64,000 nt of DNA from JBEEJZ01 sp046046915 (GCA_046046915.1 JBJOIT010000003.1:1-64000); one strand, 5' to 3'; shown: positions 14,509-23,388, numbered from the stretch's first letter. Numbers and translations: made by a program. The notes: generated by a model not told the origin, from the letters alone.

Positions 14509-14554
14509 TGGTGGGTTCTGACAGGCTCGAACTGTCGACCTACGGATTAAGAGT
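14509..14554. repeat. Attachment-site copy within intact tRNA-Lys (46 bp)
   Basis: Forms the 3' part of the functional tRNA-Lys(CUU) gene and is identical to 7219-7264. Integration therefore preserved the tRNA sequence. Confidence 0.95.
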
Positions 14555-14584
14555 CCGCTGCTCTACCAACTGAGCTAAGAACCC
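14509..14584 (-). tRNA. tRNA-Lys (CUU)
   Basis: A 76-nt cloverleaf with encoded CCA. The acceptor stem is GGGTTCT/AGAACCC, the D arm is GCTCAGTTGGTAGAGC, the anticodon loop CTCTTAA gives anticodon CUU (codon AAG), and the T arm is ACAGTTCGAGCCTGT-like. It is the integration target of the neighbouring island. Confidence 0.95.
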
Positions 14585-14591
14585 AAAAATT

Positions 14592-14667
14592 TGGTGGGAC
14601 CTGCGGGGGTCGAACCCACGACAAACGGATTAAAAGTCCGCTGCTCTACCAACTGAGCTAAGGTCCC
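14592..14667 (-). tRNA. tRNA-Lys (UUU)
   Basis: A 76-nt cloverleaf with encoded CCA. The acceptor stem is GGGACCT/AGGTCCC, the anticodon loop CTTTTAA gives anticodon UUU (codons AAA/AAG), and the T loop is TTCGACC. It lies 7 bases upstream of tRNA-Lys(CUU), so both probably come from one transcript. Confidence 0.95.
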
Positions 14668-14670
14668 AGG

Positions 14671-14711
14671 GCATAAAGCAGTTGAGCTTTATGCCGATTT
14701 TCCGAAAATCG
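14671..14711. repeat. Two adjacent perfect inverted repeats upstream of the tRNA pair
   Basis: GCATAAAGC-agttga-GCTTTATGC (14671-14694) abuts CGATTTTC-c-GAAAATCG (14695-14711). They lie between the stop of tcdA and the tRNA genes, all on the minus strand. They may end the tcdA transcript although no T tract follows, or mark the tRNA promoter region. Confidence 0.5.
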
Positions 14712-14735
14712 TTTACCGTTTTTCAGAGCCTCAAA

Positions 14736-15551
14736 TTATAGCGTGGATTTTGAAGCTCTCTTCGGGGGCTTTGAGATTTCTTCCATCACAAAGCCGGCCG
14801 CACAGAAGCCAAATGTGGCTGTGACGCTAGCAAGCGAACCATAGCCATGGCAGTTCAGGGAGCCATCGCCATTGATCAGACAGGAGGCATCTGGCCCGGC
14901 CACCGCCTCACGACTAAACACGCAATGGACACCCATTTTTTTCCCGTCACGCGGAGCACCAAATTGCTTGCGAAGGCGGTAGCGCAACTGTGCAAGCAGC
15001 GGGTCGTGGGTGGTTTGAGCCAGATCATCAACATCGACCTTGTGGGCCAAACGTTTTCCGCCGGCCGCCCCCACGGTAACAAACAGGCGACCGCTAGACC
15101 TGGCCCACTGGGCCAGCCAGGTCTTGGCCTTGGGGTCATCGCACGCATCGATCACTGCATCCACCCCTGAAGGGAGTATGTGCGGCCAGTTATCAGACGT
15201 GACGAAATCATCCACACAGTGGACGTGGCACTGATCGTTGATTTCAGCAATCCGGTCGCGCATGGCCAAGACCTTGGCTTGCCCAACCGTGGACGAAAGC
15301 GCATGAATTTGGCGATTGATATTGGATTCACTGATGTGGTCCAGATCAATCAGGGTCAATGCTCCCACTCCACTGCGGGCTAGAGCCTCAACCGCCCAGG
15401 AGCCTACGCCACCTATGCCCACCACCGCGACGTGTGAGGCTCGTATATTTTCGGCACCCACCAAGCCGTAGAGGCGGTCCAGGCCGCTAAAGCGACGTTT
15501 GATGTCAGATGAAACCACTTCGCCGTTCAATCTGAGCGCTCCATGCGCCAC
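14736..15551 (-). CDS. tcdA: tRNA threonylcarbamoyladenosine dehydratase TcdA
   Basis: E1-like ATP-dependent enzyme that cyclises t6A37 to ct6A37 in tRNAs reading ANN codons. Visible: the SDIKRRFSGLDRLYG N-terminal motif, the nucleotide loop VVGIGGVGSWAVEALARSG, LIDLDHISESNINRQIHA, VIDACDDPKAKTWLA and the C-terminal GSLASVTATFGFCAAGFV. The length fits the family. The frame starts with GTG at 15551, but a TTG or GTG 20-35 bases later, which has a GGAG upstream, may be the true start, so the overlap with the permease gene may be smaller. Its tRNA-Lys neighbours are among its substrates by codon class. Confidence 0.9.
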   Translation of the reverse strand: MAHGALRLNGEVVSSDIKRRFSGLDRLYGLVGAENIRASHVAVVGIGGVGSWAVEALARSGVGALTLIDLDHISESNINRQIHALSSTVGQAKVLAMRDRIAEINDQCHVHCVDDFVTSDNWPHILPSGVDAVIDACDDPKAKTWLAQWARSSGRLFVTVGAAGGKRLAHKVDVDDLAQTTHDPLLAQLRYRLRKQFGAPRDGKKMGVHCVFSREAVAGPDASCLINGDGSLNCHGYGSLASVTATFGFCAAGFVMEEISKPPKRASKSTL

Positions 15552-16642
15552 TGCTGGAGCCGAAGTGCAGCAATGGCACCCACAACGATCCCCGCCACGG
15601 CCAGGAAGCTGGTGATGGAAAGGGTGGATACACCGCTGATCCCCTGCCCAAAGGTACAGCCTCTGGCCGTGACCCCGCCAATACCCATCAAACAGGCGCC
15701 CAGCAAGTGAAGTGCCAAATCATCCACGCCACCGAAACCTTCCCAGCGAAAAGTACCGCCAGAGACAGCGGCGACGGCCGACCCAAACACCACTCCCACC
15801 ACAGACACTATGGCTGTGGTCAAAACCTTGTTTTGGTCACTGTAAAACGTCAACCAATCGATGGTGTTTGCTATGGGGCCGACAAAGGTCAGTGCCTCCA
15901 TCTTTCCCGAGGTTGTGCCGAGCACCGCTGCCTGCAGGGTGTCAGGATGTTCAGGAAGAAAGGCGAAATAGCCGGTCAACAACCACATGGCGCTTGCCAC
16001 CAAGCCCACGGCCAAACCAGGCAATAAATCCACGAACCGGGCTCCACCACGCTTGAAAAGAGACAGTGCCACCAAGCCACAGCCAAGCAGCAAACCGGTG
16101 TACGCCCCCGCTCTCGCTGAAGACAGGCCTATCGTTTGTTCCAGAAGGTAAGACACGCGAGCCGAGCTGGCCAGGTCCAGGGTGATGCGATCCACGGTGT
16201 TGACACGCAACACGGCCGTGAGCCCCTTCATGGTCATGGCTGCGCTGACAGCGATCACCAAGAAAACCACCAGTGCCTTGAGGTTGCCTGCGCCTACCCG
16301 AACCAATGTCTTGTTGCCGCAGCCCGATGCCAACACCATGCCCACGCCGAAAAGTACCCCGCCGACGAGCGCCGACAAGGGGTAGATCAGATTGGATTCA
16401 TAGACCGTCAGACTAGGGTCTATCAGGCCCAATGCACTCATGCTAGCGAAGGCGATGGTGGTGACGCCCGCCGCCATCACCCACTGACGCAGACGTGACC
16501 AATCTCCAAAGTTGTAGGCATCTGCCAGCGCGCCCATGGTGCAAAAGTGGGTTTTTTGGGACACCCACCCCAGCACACTAGACAAGAAAAACGCCCAGAC
16601 TAGCACCTGGGTCGTTAACGCAGAAACATCGATCAAGGGCAT
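15527..16642 (-). CDS. YeeE/YedE family membrane transporter
   Basis: Inner-membrane protein of 371 residues with about nine to ten hydrophobic segments. It shows the three cysteine motifs typical of YeeE/YedE thiosulfate-uptake channels: KTHFCTMGA near residue 28, ASGCGNKT near 85 and ARGCTFGQGISG near the C terminus. The family passes thiosulfate or persulfide-related sulfur through the membrane by cysteine relay. I start at ATG 16642; the longer frame to 16768 runs into cpoB. No TusA-like gene is adjacent. Its end overlaps tcdA by about 25 bases. Confidence 0.85.
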   Translation of the reverse strand: MPLIDVSALTTQVLVWAFFLSSVLGWVSQKTHFCTMGALADAYNFGDWSRLRQWVMAAGVTTIAFASMSALGLIDPSLTVYESNLIYPLSALVGGVLFGVGMVLASGCGNKTLVRVGAGNLKALVVFLVIAVSAAMTMKGLTAVLRVNTVDRITLDLASSARVSYLLEQTIGLSSARAGAYTGLLLGCGLVALSLFKRGGARFVDLLPGLAVGLVASAMWLLTGYFAFLPEHPDTLQAAVLGTTSGKMEALTFVGPIANTIDWLTFYSDQNKVLTTAIVSVVGVVFGSAVAAVSGGTFRWEGFGGVDDLALHLLGACLMGIGGVTARGCTFGQGISGVSTLSITSFLAVAGIVVGAIAALRLQQWRMERSD

Positions 16643-16667
16643 GCGCGGACGGGACTCGCTCAAACCT

Positions 16668-17474
16668 TTATTTGAGACGAGCGAGCCGCTCACGAGCGGC
16701 AGCTGCAGCCTCCGACTGCGGATAGGCTTTGACCAAGTCTTCGAGCGTCTTTTTGGCGCCTTTGGCATCTTTCAGCTCGAGCTGGCAGTTGGCCACCGAC
16801 AAAACCGCCTCGGGTGCCCGAATGTGGTCGGGTGACTGCGCCAGCAAGGCTCGGAAATTGATGATGGCTTCTTTGTAATCGCGGGTGGCGTATTGCGCAT
16901 TACCCAGCCAGAACAAGGAGGCTGCCTTGTAGCCCGATTGCGGATATCGCCGCAGTACATCCACAAACGCTAGCTGGGCCGCGTTGAAATCACCCTTACG
17001 GAAAAGTGCAAGTGCGGACTCAAAGTCGCGCTTTTCTTGGGGCTCTGCCAAAAACTCAGCGCCATCTATGGTGACCTTGAGCGGCTCCAGCTTGCGCAGT
17101 CGGTCTTCCAGCAGCTCAGCCTTGTCCTTGGACGTACGCTGCAGCTCGGCCACGTCACGTGCAAGCTGCTCGCCCTGACCGCGCAGGCGCGCAACGTCTG
17201 CCTTCATGGCCTCAATCTGACCTTGCAGATCTATCAGGCTACGACGTAGTTGGGTGGCCTCCTCGGTGGATTGCTCCTTAGCCTGCTGCACCGCTTGGGT
17301 GGTGCGTTGCTCCGCCTCCTGGCGCACGGTCTCAACCCGCTGGCGCAGTTCCAGAATAGCCCGTCGGGCTTCTTCGTCCTCAAAAAGCGCGGACTGGGCA
17401 GGCATGCAGACGAACGCCGCTAGCGCTAAAAACAGCGGGCTGACCGCAGCCCTCATGACCGGTCGGGTGGCCAT
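16668..17474 (-). CDS. cpoB: Cell division coordinator CpoB (YbgF)
   Basis: Periplasmic Tol-Pal accessory protein of 268 residues. A signal peptide (VSPLFLALAAFVCMPAQSA), then a trimerising coiled coil (about residues 33-115, AILELRQRVETVRQEAEQRT), then three TPR-like units (FESALALFRKGDFNAAQLAF, AASLFWLGNAQYATRDYKEA, PEAVLSVANCQLELKDAKGA) ending in YPQSEAAAAARERL. It is the final gene of tolB-pal-cpoB, with 6 bases between pal and its ATG. Confidence 0.93.
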   Translation of the reverse strand: MATRPVMRAAVSPLFLALAAFVCMPAQSALFEDEEARRAILELRQRVETVRQEAEQRTTQAVQQAKEQSTEEATQLRRSLIDLQGQIEAMKADVARLRGQGEQLARDVAELQRTSKDKAELLEDRLRKLEPLKVTIDGAEFLAEPQEKRDFESALALFRKGDFNAAQLAFVDVLRRYPQSGYKAASLFWLGNAQYATRDYKEAIINFRALLAQSPDHIRAPEAVLSVANCQLELKDAKGAKKTLEDLVKAYPQSEAAAAARERLARLK

Positions 17475-17480
17475 CGCTGC

Positions 17481-18023
17481 TTAACGGTAGCTGAATTCGG
17501 CGCGGCGATTCTTGGCCATGGCGCTTTCATCGCCACCGGTTGCCGCCAGCTTCTCTTTGCCAAAACTCACAGCTTCCACCTGTGCGTCAGAAACGCCCAG
17601 CAATGCCAATGCACGGCGCACCGCCTCAGCGCGCTTTTGTCCCAGCGCCAGGTTGTACTCGCGGCCACCGCGCTCATCAGTATGGCCCTCAATCGCCACC
17701 TTACGTGACTTATTCGTCATCAGGAAGCGAGCCTGAGCTTCCAGGACCTTCTGAAATTCGGGCTTGACCACAAAGCTGTCATAGTCAAAGTAAACCACGC
17801 GCTGTGACATGGCGGCAGCTTCGTCGCGGGCCTTGCTCAAGTCCACGGAGGCAACAGCACTCTTACTCACGCCAGATGCATCGCCACCAGCAGTGCCTGC
17901 AAGGTCTTTGGCAGCAACCGAGGCACCGGATTTATCTTCTACCGGCACCTCATCGAGCTTGACTGCAGAACTGCAACCGGCCAGAACCGCAACCAAACCT
18001 AACGCTGCTATCAATCGACTCAT
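17481..18023 (-). CDS. pal: Peptidoglycan-associated lipoprotein Pal
   Basis: Outer-membrane lipoprotein of 180 residues. It has a lipobox in LVAVLAGCSSA (Cys 17), a short Ala/Ser/Asp linker, and an OmpA-type C-terminal domain: VVYFDYDSFVVKPEF, VAIEGHTDERGGREYNLALG and QKRAEAVRRAL, whose Asp and Arg (HTDERG) hold diaminopimelate. The ATG at 18023 has AGGAG upstream; the open frame extends to 18047 into the tolB stop. It interacts with TolB and bridges the outer membrane to peptidoglycan. Confidence 0.95.
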   Translation of the reverse strand: MSRLIAALGLVAVLAGCSSAVKLDEVPVEDKSGASVAAKDLAGTAGGDASGVSKSAVASVDLSKARDEAAAMSQRVVYFDYDSFVVKPEFQKVLEAQARFLMTNKSRKVAIEGHTDERGGREYNLALGQKRAEAVRRALALLGVSDAQVEAVSFGKEKLAATGGDESAMAKNRRAEFSYR

Positions 18024-18043
18024 CTCTATCTCCTGTAAAAAAT

Positions 18044-19330
18044 TCATTGCTGCTGAAAAGGGCCCCAGTCGGGCTCACGAAGGTCGCCGCCATGCCCAGC
18101 GAGCCTAGCCTTCAGTTTGCCGTCCAGGGTGGTGGTCATGAGAGCCTCCCGACCTTGCACCTGGGTGGCGTACATCAACAAACGGCTGTTGGGCGAGAAG
18201 CTTGGGCTCTCGTCGGCTTGGGTATCTGTCAGTGCTTGCACTTGGCTGGTCGACAAGTCCATCACATGAAGCTTGAAGGCTCCTGAAACCCGCGAAATGT
18301 AAGCCAGCCAACGTCCATCGGGGCTGACGGCAGGGGAAATGTTGTAACTGCCCGTAAAGGTGACGCGATCAGCACTGCCACCTGAAACCGATGTCTTATA
18401 AATTTGCGGAGCACCTCCACGGTCGCTGACGAAATAAATCGTCTTGCCGTCAGGAGCAAACACGGGCTCGGTATCAATCGCACCTGATTGCGTTAGCCGA
18501 CGGGGCTCACCCCCAGTGGCTTCCATCACATACAGCTGAGAGCCTTGGTCCTTGCTCAGGGTCAAGGCCAGTAGTTTGCCATCTGGCGACCAGGCCGGCG
18601 CACTGTTTGAGCCTTTGAAGTTGGCTACAAGCCGACGCTTGCCGCTGGAGATCTCGTGCACATAGACCACCGGTTTGCGGGACTCAAAGGACACATAAGC
18701 CAACTGACCACCACTGGGCGACCAAGCAGGCGAGATGATGGGCTCGGAACTCGCCAAGGCAGACTGCGCGTTTTCACCGTCAGAGTCGGCCACCCACAGG
18801 TTGTATTTTTGCGCTGACTTGGTGACGTAGGCAATGCGTGTGGAGAACACGCCCTTGTCACCGGTGAGCTTTTCATAGACTTGGTCTGCAATACGGTGCG
18901 CTACCAGGCGCAAATCGCCTGCAGGTACCGCAAAGCTTTGGGCACCCAAGTCCTGCCCGCGAACCACGTCCCACAGGCGGTAACGAACATCAAACCGGCC
19001 ATCAGCCAGGCGCGTCACACTGCCGGTCAACAAAGAATCGGCGCCTTTCTGGCGCCAAGGCGACACATCCGGCCGAGAGGTTTCGTCCAGCTGCGCGCCG
19101 GTAAGCGTCAGGCCCCGGAACTGGCCACTGCGCTCCAGATCAGCCTGAACAATGGCAGAGATTTTCTGGGGGGCAGCATCCTCACCACGAAATGCGGGCA
19201 GGCCTATCGGCTGCTGGGTCATGCCCACGCCCGAGACTTCAACCCGAAATTGGGCCTGAGCGGCCAGACTCAGGGTCCAACAAAAAACAGCGATCAAGCC
19301 ATGAAAAATAGAGGAACGACGAAGCATCAT
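18044..19330 (-). CDS. tolB: Tol-Pal system beta-propeller protein TolB
   Basis: Periplasmic protein of 428 residues. Signal peptide ending in AAQA-QFRVEV, N-terminal alpha/beta domain (residues about 25-160, VEVSGVGMTQQPIGL, FDVRYRLWDVVRGQDLG), then a six-bladed propeller with PD40/WD40-like repeats: SPAWSPSGGQLAYVSF, APAWSPDGKLLALTL, EPVFAPDGKTIYFVSDRGG, SPAVSPDGRWLAYIS, SPSFSPNSRLLMYAT. It is first in the tolB-pal-cpoB unit. The usual upstream tolQRA genes are absent; msbA lies there instead. Confidence 0.95.
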   Translation of the reverse strand: MMLRRSSIFHGLIAVFCWTLSLAAQAQFRVEVSGVGMTQQPIGLPAFRGEDAAPQKISAIVQADLERSGQFRGLTLTGAQLDETSRPDVSPWRQKGADSLLTGSVTRLADGRFDVRYRLWDVVRGQDLGAQSFAVPAGDLRLVAHRIADQVYEKLTGDKGVFSTRIAYVTKSAQKYNLWVADSDGENAQSALASSEPIISPAWSPSGGQLAYVSFESRKPVVYVHEISSGKRRLVANFKGSNSAPAWSPDGKLLALTLSKDQGSQLYVMEATGGEPRRLTQSGAIDTEPVFAPDGKTIYFVSDRGGAPQIYKTSVSGGSADRVTFTGSYNISPAVSPDGRWLAYISRVSGAFKLHVMDLSTSQVQALTDTQADESPSFSPNSRLLMYATQVQGREALMTTTLDGKLKARLAGHGGDLREPDWGPFQQQ

Positions 19331-19474
19331 GGTGTGAATGTAGACAGCTCAAAGGGGTCTGGGCGACGGTCATAGTCCCGAGGCAGGCCGCAATGGTACA
19401 CACCCAAGATGAAGGCGCGCGCACCACTGCTGACATTGGGGCGCGAATGTTTCTCTTTTGCAGGATTTTTGGCA

Positions 19475-21244
19475 TCAGGCGCCATCAGAACCTACTTTGT
19501 TGCCAGGAAACACGCCAATTCTGTAGAGCTGGGCGTAGGCGCCTTGGGCCGCAATTAAGGCCTCGTGCGTCCCGTGCTCCACGATACGGCCTGCCTCCAT
19601 CACCACGATGCGATGGGCATGTTGAATCGTGGACAGGCGATGGGCTATGACCAAGGTGGTGCGGTTTTGCATGAGCCGCAGCAGAGCCTCCTGCACAGAT
19701 CGCTCGGACTCAGCGTCCAAGGCAGAGGTGGCTTCATCCAGGATCAGGATGGGCGCGTCCTTGTAAAGTGCTCTGGCGATGGCTAGGCGCTGACGCTGCC
19801 CCCCCGACAACTGCATGGCGTTGTGCCCCACCAGGGTGTCGATGCCGTTTGCCAAGTCGGTGATGAGATTCCCTAGATTGGCGGAGTGCAAGCAGGCGAT
19901 CACCTTGGCCCGGTCCGGTACCTGGCCCAGCGCCACATTGGCAGCAATGGTGTCGTTCAGCATCAAGACATGCTGGCTGACCACCGCAAACTGGGCCCTC
20001 AATGACCCAAGATCCCAGTCCGCCAAAGCCTGGCCGTCCAGCTGAATATTGCCCTGCGTCACTTCGACAAACCTCGGTAAAAGGTTAACCAGCGTGGTCT
20101 TGCCAGAGCCCGATGTGCCGACCAAAGCCACGGTTTCGCCAGGCTGAACCTCAAGAGAAAAATCAGTGATCGCCGGCGCCCCGGCGGTGGCGTAGGTCAC
20201 TCCCACCTGGTTAAAGCGCAAATGCCCCTTGACCCGCGAGCTTGAGAAAGTACCGCTGGCCTCACTGGGGGTTTGTTCCATCAGGTCCAGACCTCGCTCC
20301 AGCGCCGCCAGACCTCGGGTTAGCGGACTGGCTACCTCTGACAAATGCTTGATCGGCGCAATCAGCATCAGCATGGCGGTCACGAAGGCGGCAAAACTGC
20401 CCACCGATGCTGTTTGGCCAGCACTCTGGACCAGCGCGACGGATATCACCGCAGACAAGGCAACCGCTGCTAAGACCTGGGTCAGCGGGGTCATGGCCGC
20501 ACCTGCTGCGGTGGACTTCATCGACAAGCGGCGCAAGGACTCACCCAGGACGTTAAAGCGCTTCGCCTGGTCTTGCTGGGCGGCATAAAGGCGCACATCC
20601 CGGTGCGCCAGCACGTTTTCTTCCACAACGTAGGCAAGACGATCGGTGGCGTTTTGGCTGTCCTTGGTCAAGCGATACAGACGGCGAGACAAAGTGCGCA
20701 TCACCCAAGCCACAGCGGGGAACAAGCAGGCCACGATCAACGTGAGCTTCCAATTCAGATACATGAGATAGCTCAGCAATGCCATCAGGGTGAGTCCATC
20801 GCGTGTGAGCGTCATAAAGGCGTTCACCAACAAGGTGGCTCCCGTCTGAACCTCAAACACCACAGTGTTGGCAATCGCGCTGGATGATTGCTCGGCAAAC
20901 AGGCTCATGCGGGCATCCAGCAGCCGCTCGAACATGCGCTGACGCAAGGTGTAAAGACCCGTGTTGGTGATTTTGGCCAGTGCTAGCTGCGCCACAAAGC
21001 CCGCAAGGCCGCGCACGCCAAACAGGGAAATCAGCGCAACTGGCACCAGCCAGATTTGCAAAGCCCCTTGTTGAAAGCCTTTGTCCAGCAAGGGTTGCAA
21101 CAGGGCGGGGATCAGTGGCTCGGTCAGAGACATCAAGGCCATAGCGCAAAACGCCACGACCCAGGCAAACCTGGGTCGGCCAAAGTACGGCCCCAGGCGA
21201 CGTAGCCGATCCTTCAAGCGAGGCAAGGTCATGTCAGCGCGCAA
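19475..21244 (-). CDS. msbA: Lipid A export ATP-binding/permease protein MsbA
   Basis: Half-transporter of 589 residues that flips lipid A-core across the inner membrane. The N-terminal six-helix exporter domain (residues about 20-320, including LLDKGFQ and RMFERLLDARMSLF) is followed by an ATPase domain with Walker A GTSGSGKTT, Q-loop VVSQHVLMLNDTI, signature LSGGQRQRLAIARAL, Walker B ILILDEATSALD and the IAHRLSTI H-loop. It starts 3 bases after the end of rng. Confidence 0.93.
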   Translation of the reverse strand: MRADMTLPRLKDRLRRLGPYFGRPRFAWVVAFCAMALMSLTEPLIPALLQPLLDKGFQQGALQIWLVPVALISLFGVRGLAGFVAQLALAKITNTGLYTLRQRMFERLLDARMSLFAEQSSSAIANTVVFEVQTGATLLVNAFMTLTRDGLTLMALLSYLMYLNWKLTLIVACLFPAVAWVMRTLSRRLYRLTKDSQNATDRLAYVVEENVLAHRDVRLYAAQQDQAKRFNVLGESLRRLSMKSTAAGAAMTPLTQVLAAVALSAVISVALVQSAGQTASVGSFAAFVTAMLMLIAPIKHLSEVASPLTRGLAALERGLDLMEQTPSEASGTFSSSRVKGHLRFNQVGVTYATAGAPAITDFSLEVQPGETVALVGTSGSGKTTLVNLLPRFVEVTQGNIQLDGQALADWDLGSLRAQFAVVSQHVLMLNDTIAANVALGQVPDRAKVIACLHSANLGNLITDLANGIDTLVGHNAMQLSGGQRQRLAIARALYKDAPILILDEATSALDAESERSVQEALLRLMQNRTTLVIAHRLSTIQHAHRIVVMEAGRIVEHGTHEALIAAQGAYAQLYRIGVFPGNKVGSDGA

Positions 21245-21247
21245 TCC

Positions 21248-22723
21248 CTAAATCAGCACGATGTCGTACTGTTCTTGCCCCATGGCAGCCTCGCTCTGCA
21301 GCGACACAGGCTTGCCTATGAACTCGCTCAGACCCGCCAGATGCTGGCTTTCCTCATCCAGAAAGAGCTCAATCACTTTGGGAGAAGCCACCACCCGAAA
21401 CTCTCGTGGATTGAACTGGCGCGCCTCCCGCAGAATTTCACGCATGATGTCGTAGGCAACGCTGCGCGAGGTCTTGACATTGCCTTTACCCAGGCAAGTC
21501 GGGCAAGGCTCGCACAACATGTGGGCCAAAGACTCACGCGTGCGCTTGCGCGTCATTTCCACCAACCCAAGCTGCGAAAAACTGCCAGCCATGGTCTTGA
21601 CCCGATCACGACGCAGCTGTTTCTTGAACTCACCCAACACTTCCTCACGGTGGTCTTCGCGGGTCATATCGATGAAATCCACAATGATGATGCCCCCCAG
21701 GTTGCGTAAGCGCAGTTGTCGAGCTATGGACTGCGCGGCTTCCAGGTTGGTCTTGAATATGGTGTCATCAAAATTGCGGGCGCCCACAAAGCCGCCCGTA
21801 TTGACGTCGATGGTGGTCAGTGCTTCAGTCTGATCCACGATAAGGTAGCCGCCAGACTTCAACTCCACCCGCCGGCCCAGGGCCTTGGCAATTTCCTCGT
21901 CGATGGCATACAGGTCAAAAATAGGCCGTTCACCCTTGTAGTGCTGCAACTTATCGGCAGCTGCCGGCATGAATTCGCGACCAAATGCCTTGAGCGCCTC
22001 AAACTGTTCTCGCGAATCCACACGTATGGTTTGCGTGTTTTCGCTCACCAGATCCCGCAGCACGCGCTGCAACAAGCTCAAATCCTGGTGCAGCAGGGAG
22101 GTGGGGGGCAAGCGCAAGGAGGCGTCCTTGATGCGAGCCCAAGCCTTGCGCAGATAGGAAATATCGTCCTCCAGCTCCTGGTCAGACGCATCTTCGCCAT
22201 TGGTACGCAAGATGAACCCGCCGCTTTTGGGGCCAGTAAGCGCCTGCAGTCGGGCCCTGAGTTCGTCTCTCTGAGCCAGGGGGATTTTTTGCGACACGCC
22301 GACATGGTCGTCCTGTGGCAAAAACACCAGCATGCGTCCTGCAATGCTGACCTGCGTGGACAGGCGTGCACCTTTGGTACCGATCGGGTCCTTGATCACC
22401 TGCACCATCAGTGCCTGGCCCTCAAACACCTGCTTCTCGATGGGCACCTGGGGCTGGGTGTTGCGCGCTGTGGTCAGATTTTCACCCTCAGCGGGCGGAT
22501 GCCAAACATCCGCCACATGTAAAAAGGCTGCGCGCTCTAGCCCGATATCAATAAACGCCGATTGCATGCCGGGCAACACGCGCACCACCTTGCCCAGGTA
22601 GATGTTGCCCACCAGGCCGCGCTCGAGCGTGCGCTCGACGTGCAACTCTTGCAAAGCGCCGTTTTCCACCAGCGCGACCCGGGTTTCCTGGGGCGACCAG
22701 TTGATCAAGATGTCGTCTTGCAT
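21248..22723 (-). CDS. rng: Ribonuclease G
   Basis: Endoribonuclease of 491 residues in 16S rRNA 5' maturation and mRNA decay. N-terminal ILINWSPQETRVALVENGAL, S1 domain (GNIYLGKVVRVLPGMQSAFIDIG), catalytic DNase I-like domain with ALTTIDVNTGGFVG and DFIDMTREDHRE, and the zinc-link CEPCPTCLGKG near residue 405. The short length and lack of a C-terminal scaffold separate it from RNase E. It is downstream of maf and just ahead of msbA on the same strand. Confidence 0.95.
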   Translation of the reverse strand: MQDDILINWSPQETRVALVENGALQELHVERTLERGLVGNIYLGKVVRVLPGMQSAFIDIGLERAAFLHVADVWHPPAEGENLTTARNTQPQVPIEKQVFEGQALMVQVIKDPIGTKGARLSTQVSIAGRMLVFLPQDDHVGVSQKIPLAQRDELRARLQALTGPKSGGFILRTNGEDASDQELEDDISYLRKAWARIKDASLRLPPTSLLHQDLSLLQRVLRDLVSENTQTIRVDSREQFEALKAFGREFMPAAADKLQHYKGERPIFDLYAIDEEIAKALGRRVELKSGGYLIVDQTEALTTIDVNTGGFVGARNFDDTIFKTNLEAAQSIARQLRLRNLGGIIIVDFIDMTREDHREEVLGEFKKQLRRDRVKTMAGSFSQLGLVEMTRKRTRESLAHMLCEPCPTCLGKGNVKTSRSVAYDIMREILREARQFNPREFRVVASPKVIELFLDEESQHLAGLSEFIGKPVSLQSEAAMGQEQYDIVLI

Positions 22724-22756
22724 GTGTGTAGCTCGTGATGGAATCGACGCAGAAAA

Positions 22757-23383
22757 TCAGACACGCCAGCCCAGGGCGCGCAGCAATTGTGCCGTCTCGA
22801 ACACGGGCAGGCCCATGATGCCGCTGTAGCTGCCACTGATCCTGGCAATGTGCCGGGCAGCCAGGCCCTGCACCGCGTAGGCACCCGCCTTGCCCATGGG
22901 CTCACCGCTTTCGACATATGCCTCCATCTGAGCTGGGGTCAGAGTCTCGAAGGTCACTCGGGACACACTGAGCGTCTGCACACGCTGTTCTGCGCCCCCT
23001 TTTGACGAGGGCTCCGGAGACGAGATCGCCACTGCCGTCAACACCCGGTGGGTCTGGCCAGAAAGCAGCCCGAGCATGCGCCGCGCATCGGCAGCGTCTT
23101 GCGGCTTGCCCAAAATCGCGCGACCCAATGCCACAGTGGTGTCCGAACAAACCACTGGCGCGGGCAGCCAGCCACGGCGCTGCAGGCGAGCCAAAGCTGC
23201 ATCGAGTTTGAGCTGGGTCACACGTCGCACGTAGGCGCTGGGGCTTTCGCCGGCCAACACGGCTTCGATGGACTCTGCATCTTCATCTGCATCGGGCAGC
23301 AGCAGCTCGTGACGCACGCCCATTTGCTCCAGCAGCTGCCGCCGGCGGGGACTCTGCGAAGCCAGGTAAACGAAGTCAGGCAT
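22757..23383 (-). CDS. maf: Maf family nucleoside triphosphate pyrophosphatase
   Basis: House-cleaning enzyme of 208 residues that hydrolyses non-canonical or excess nucleoside triphosphates, probably dTTP/UTP. Motifs: YLASQSPRRRQLLEQMG, ADEDAE...ESPSAYVRRV, VVCSDTTVALG with the catalytic Asp, GKPQDAADARRML, and GKAGAYAVQGLAA...ISGSYSGIMGLP. I start at ATG 23383; a GTG at 23392 overlapping the rlmH stop is the alternative. It is in the rsfS-rlmH-maf-rng block. Confidence 0.92.
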   Translation of the reverse strand: MPDFVYLASQSPRRRQLLEQMGVRHELLLPDADEDAESIEAVLAGESPSAYVRRVTQLKLDAALARLQRRGWLPAPVVCSDTTVALGRAILGKPQDAADARRMLGLLSGQTHRVLTAVAISSPEPSSKGGAEQRVQTLSVSRVTFETLTPAQMEAYVESGEPMGKAGAYAVQGLAARHIARISGSYSGIMGLPVFETAQLLRALGWRV

Positions 23384-23388
23384 GGAGA

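Larger units (their letters stand above)
7219..14554. mobile_element. tRNA-Lys-integrated genomic island (about 7.3 kb)
   Basis: Bounded by a 46-bp perfect direct repeat of the 3' half of tRNA-Lys(CUU), with a tyrosine recombinase gene immediately inside the tRNA-proximal end. The content is visibly richer in A+T and in CA/GC-alternating words than the flanking high-G+C chromosome. Genes in order: unknown basic protein, DUF6641-like protein, small unknown, gene-free structured stretch, short tyrosine recombinase, two unknown genes, H-NS-like protein, lipoprotein, secreted protein, large tyrosine recombinase. No conjugation, replication or phage structural genes are recognisable, so movement probably needs a helper or only excision and integration. 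No known defence or resistance cargo is recognisable. Confidence 0.9.

Noticed and set aside
7219..14554. Prophage, ICE or retron interpretation of the island
   Set aside because: No capsid, tail, lysis, relaxase, type IV secretion or reverse transcriptase gene is present; two tyrosine recombinases and tRNA att sites support only an integrative island.
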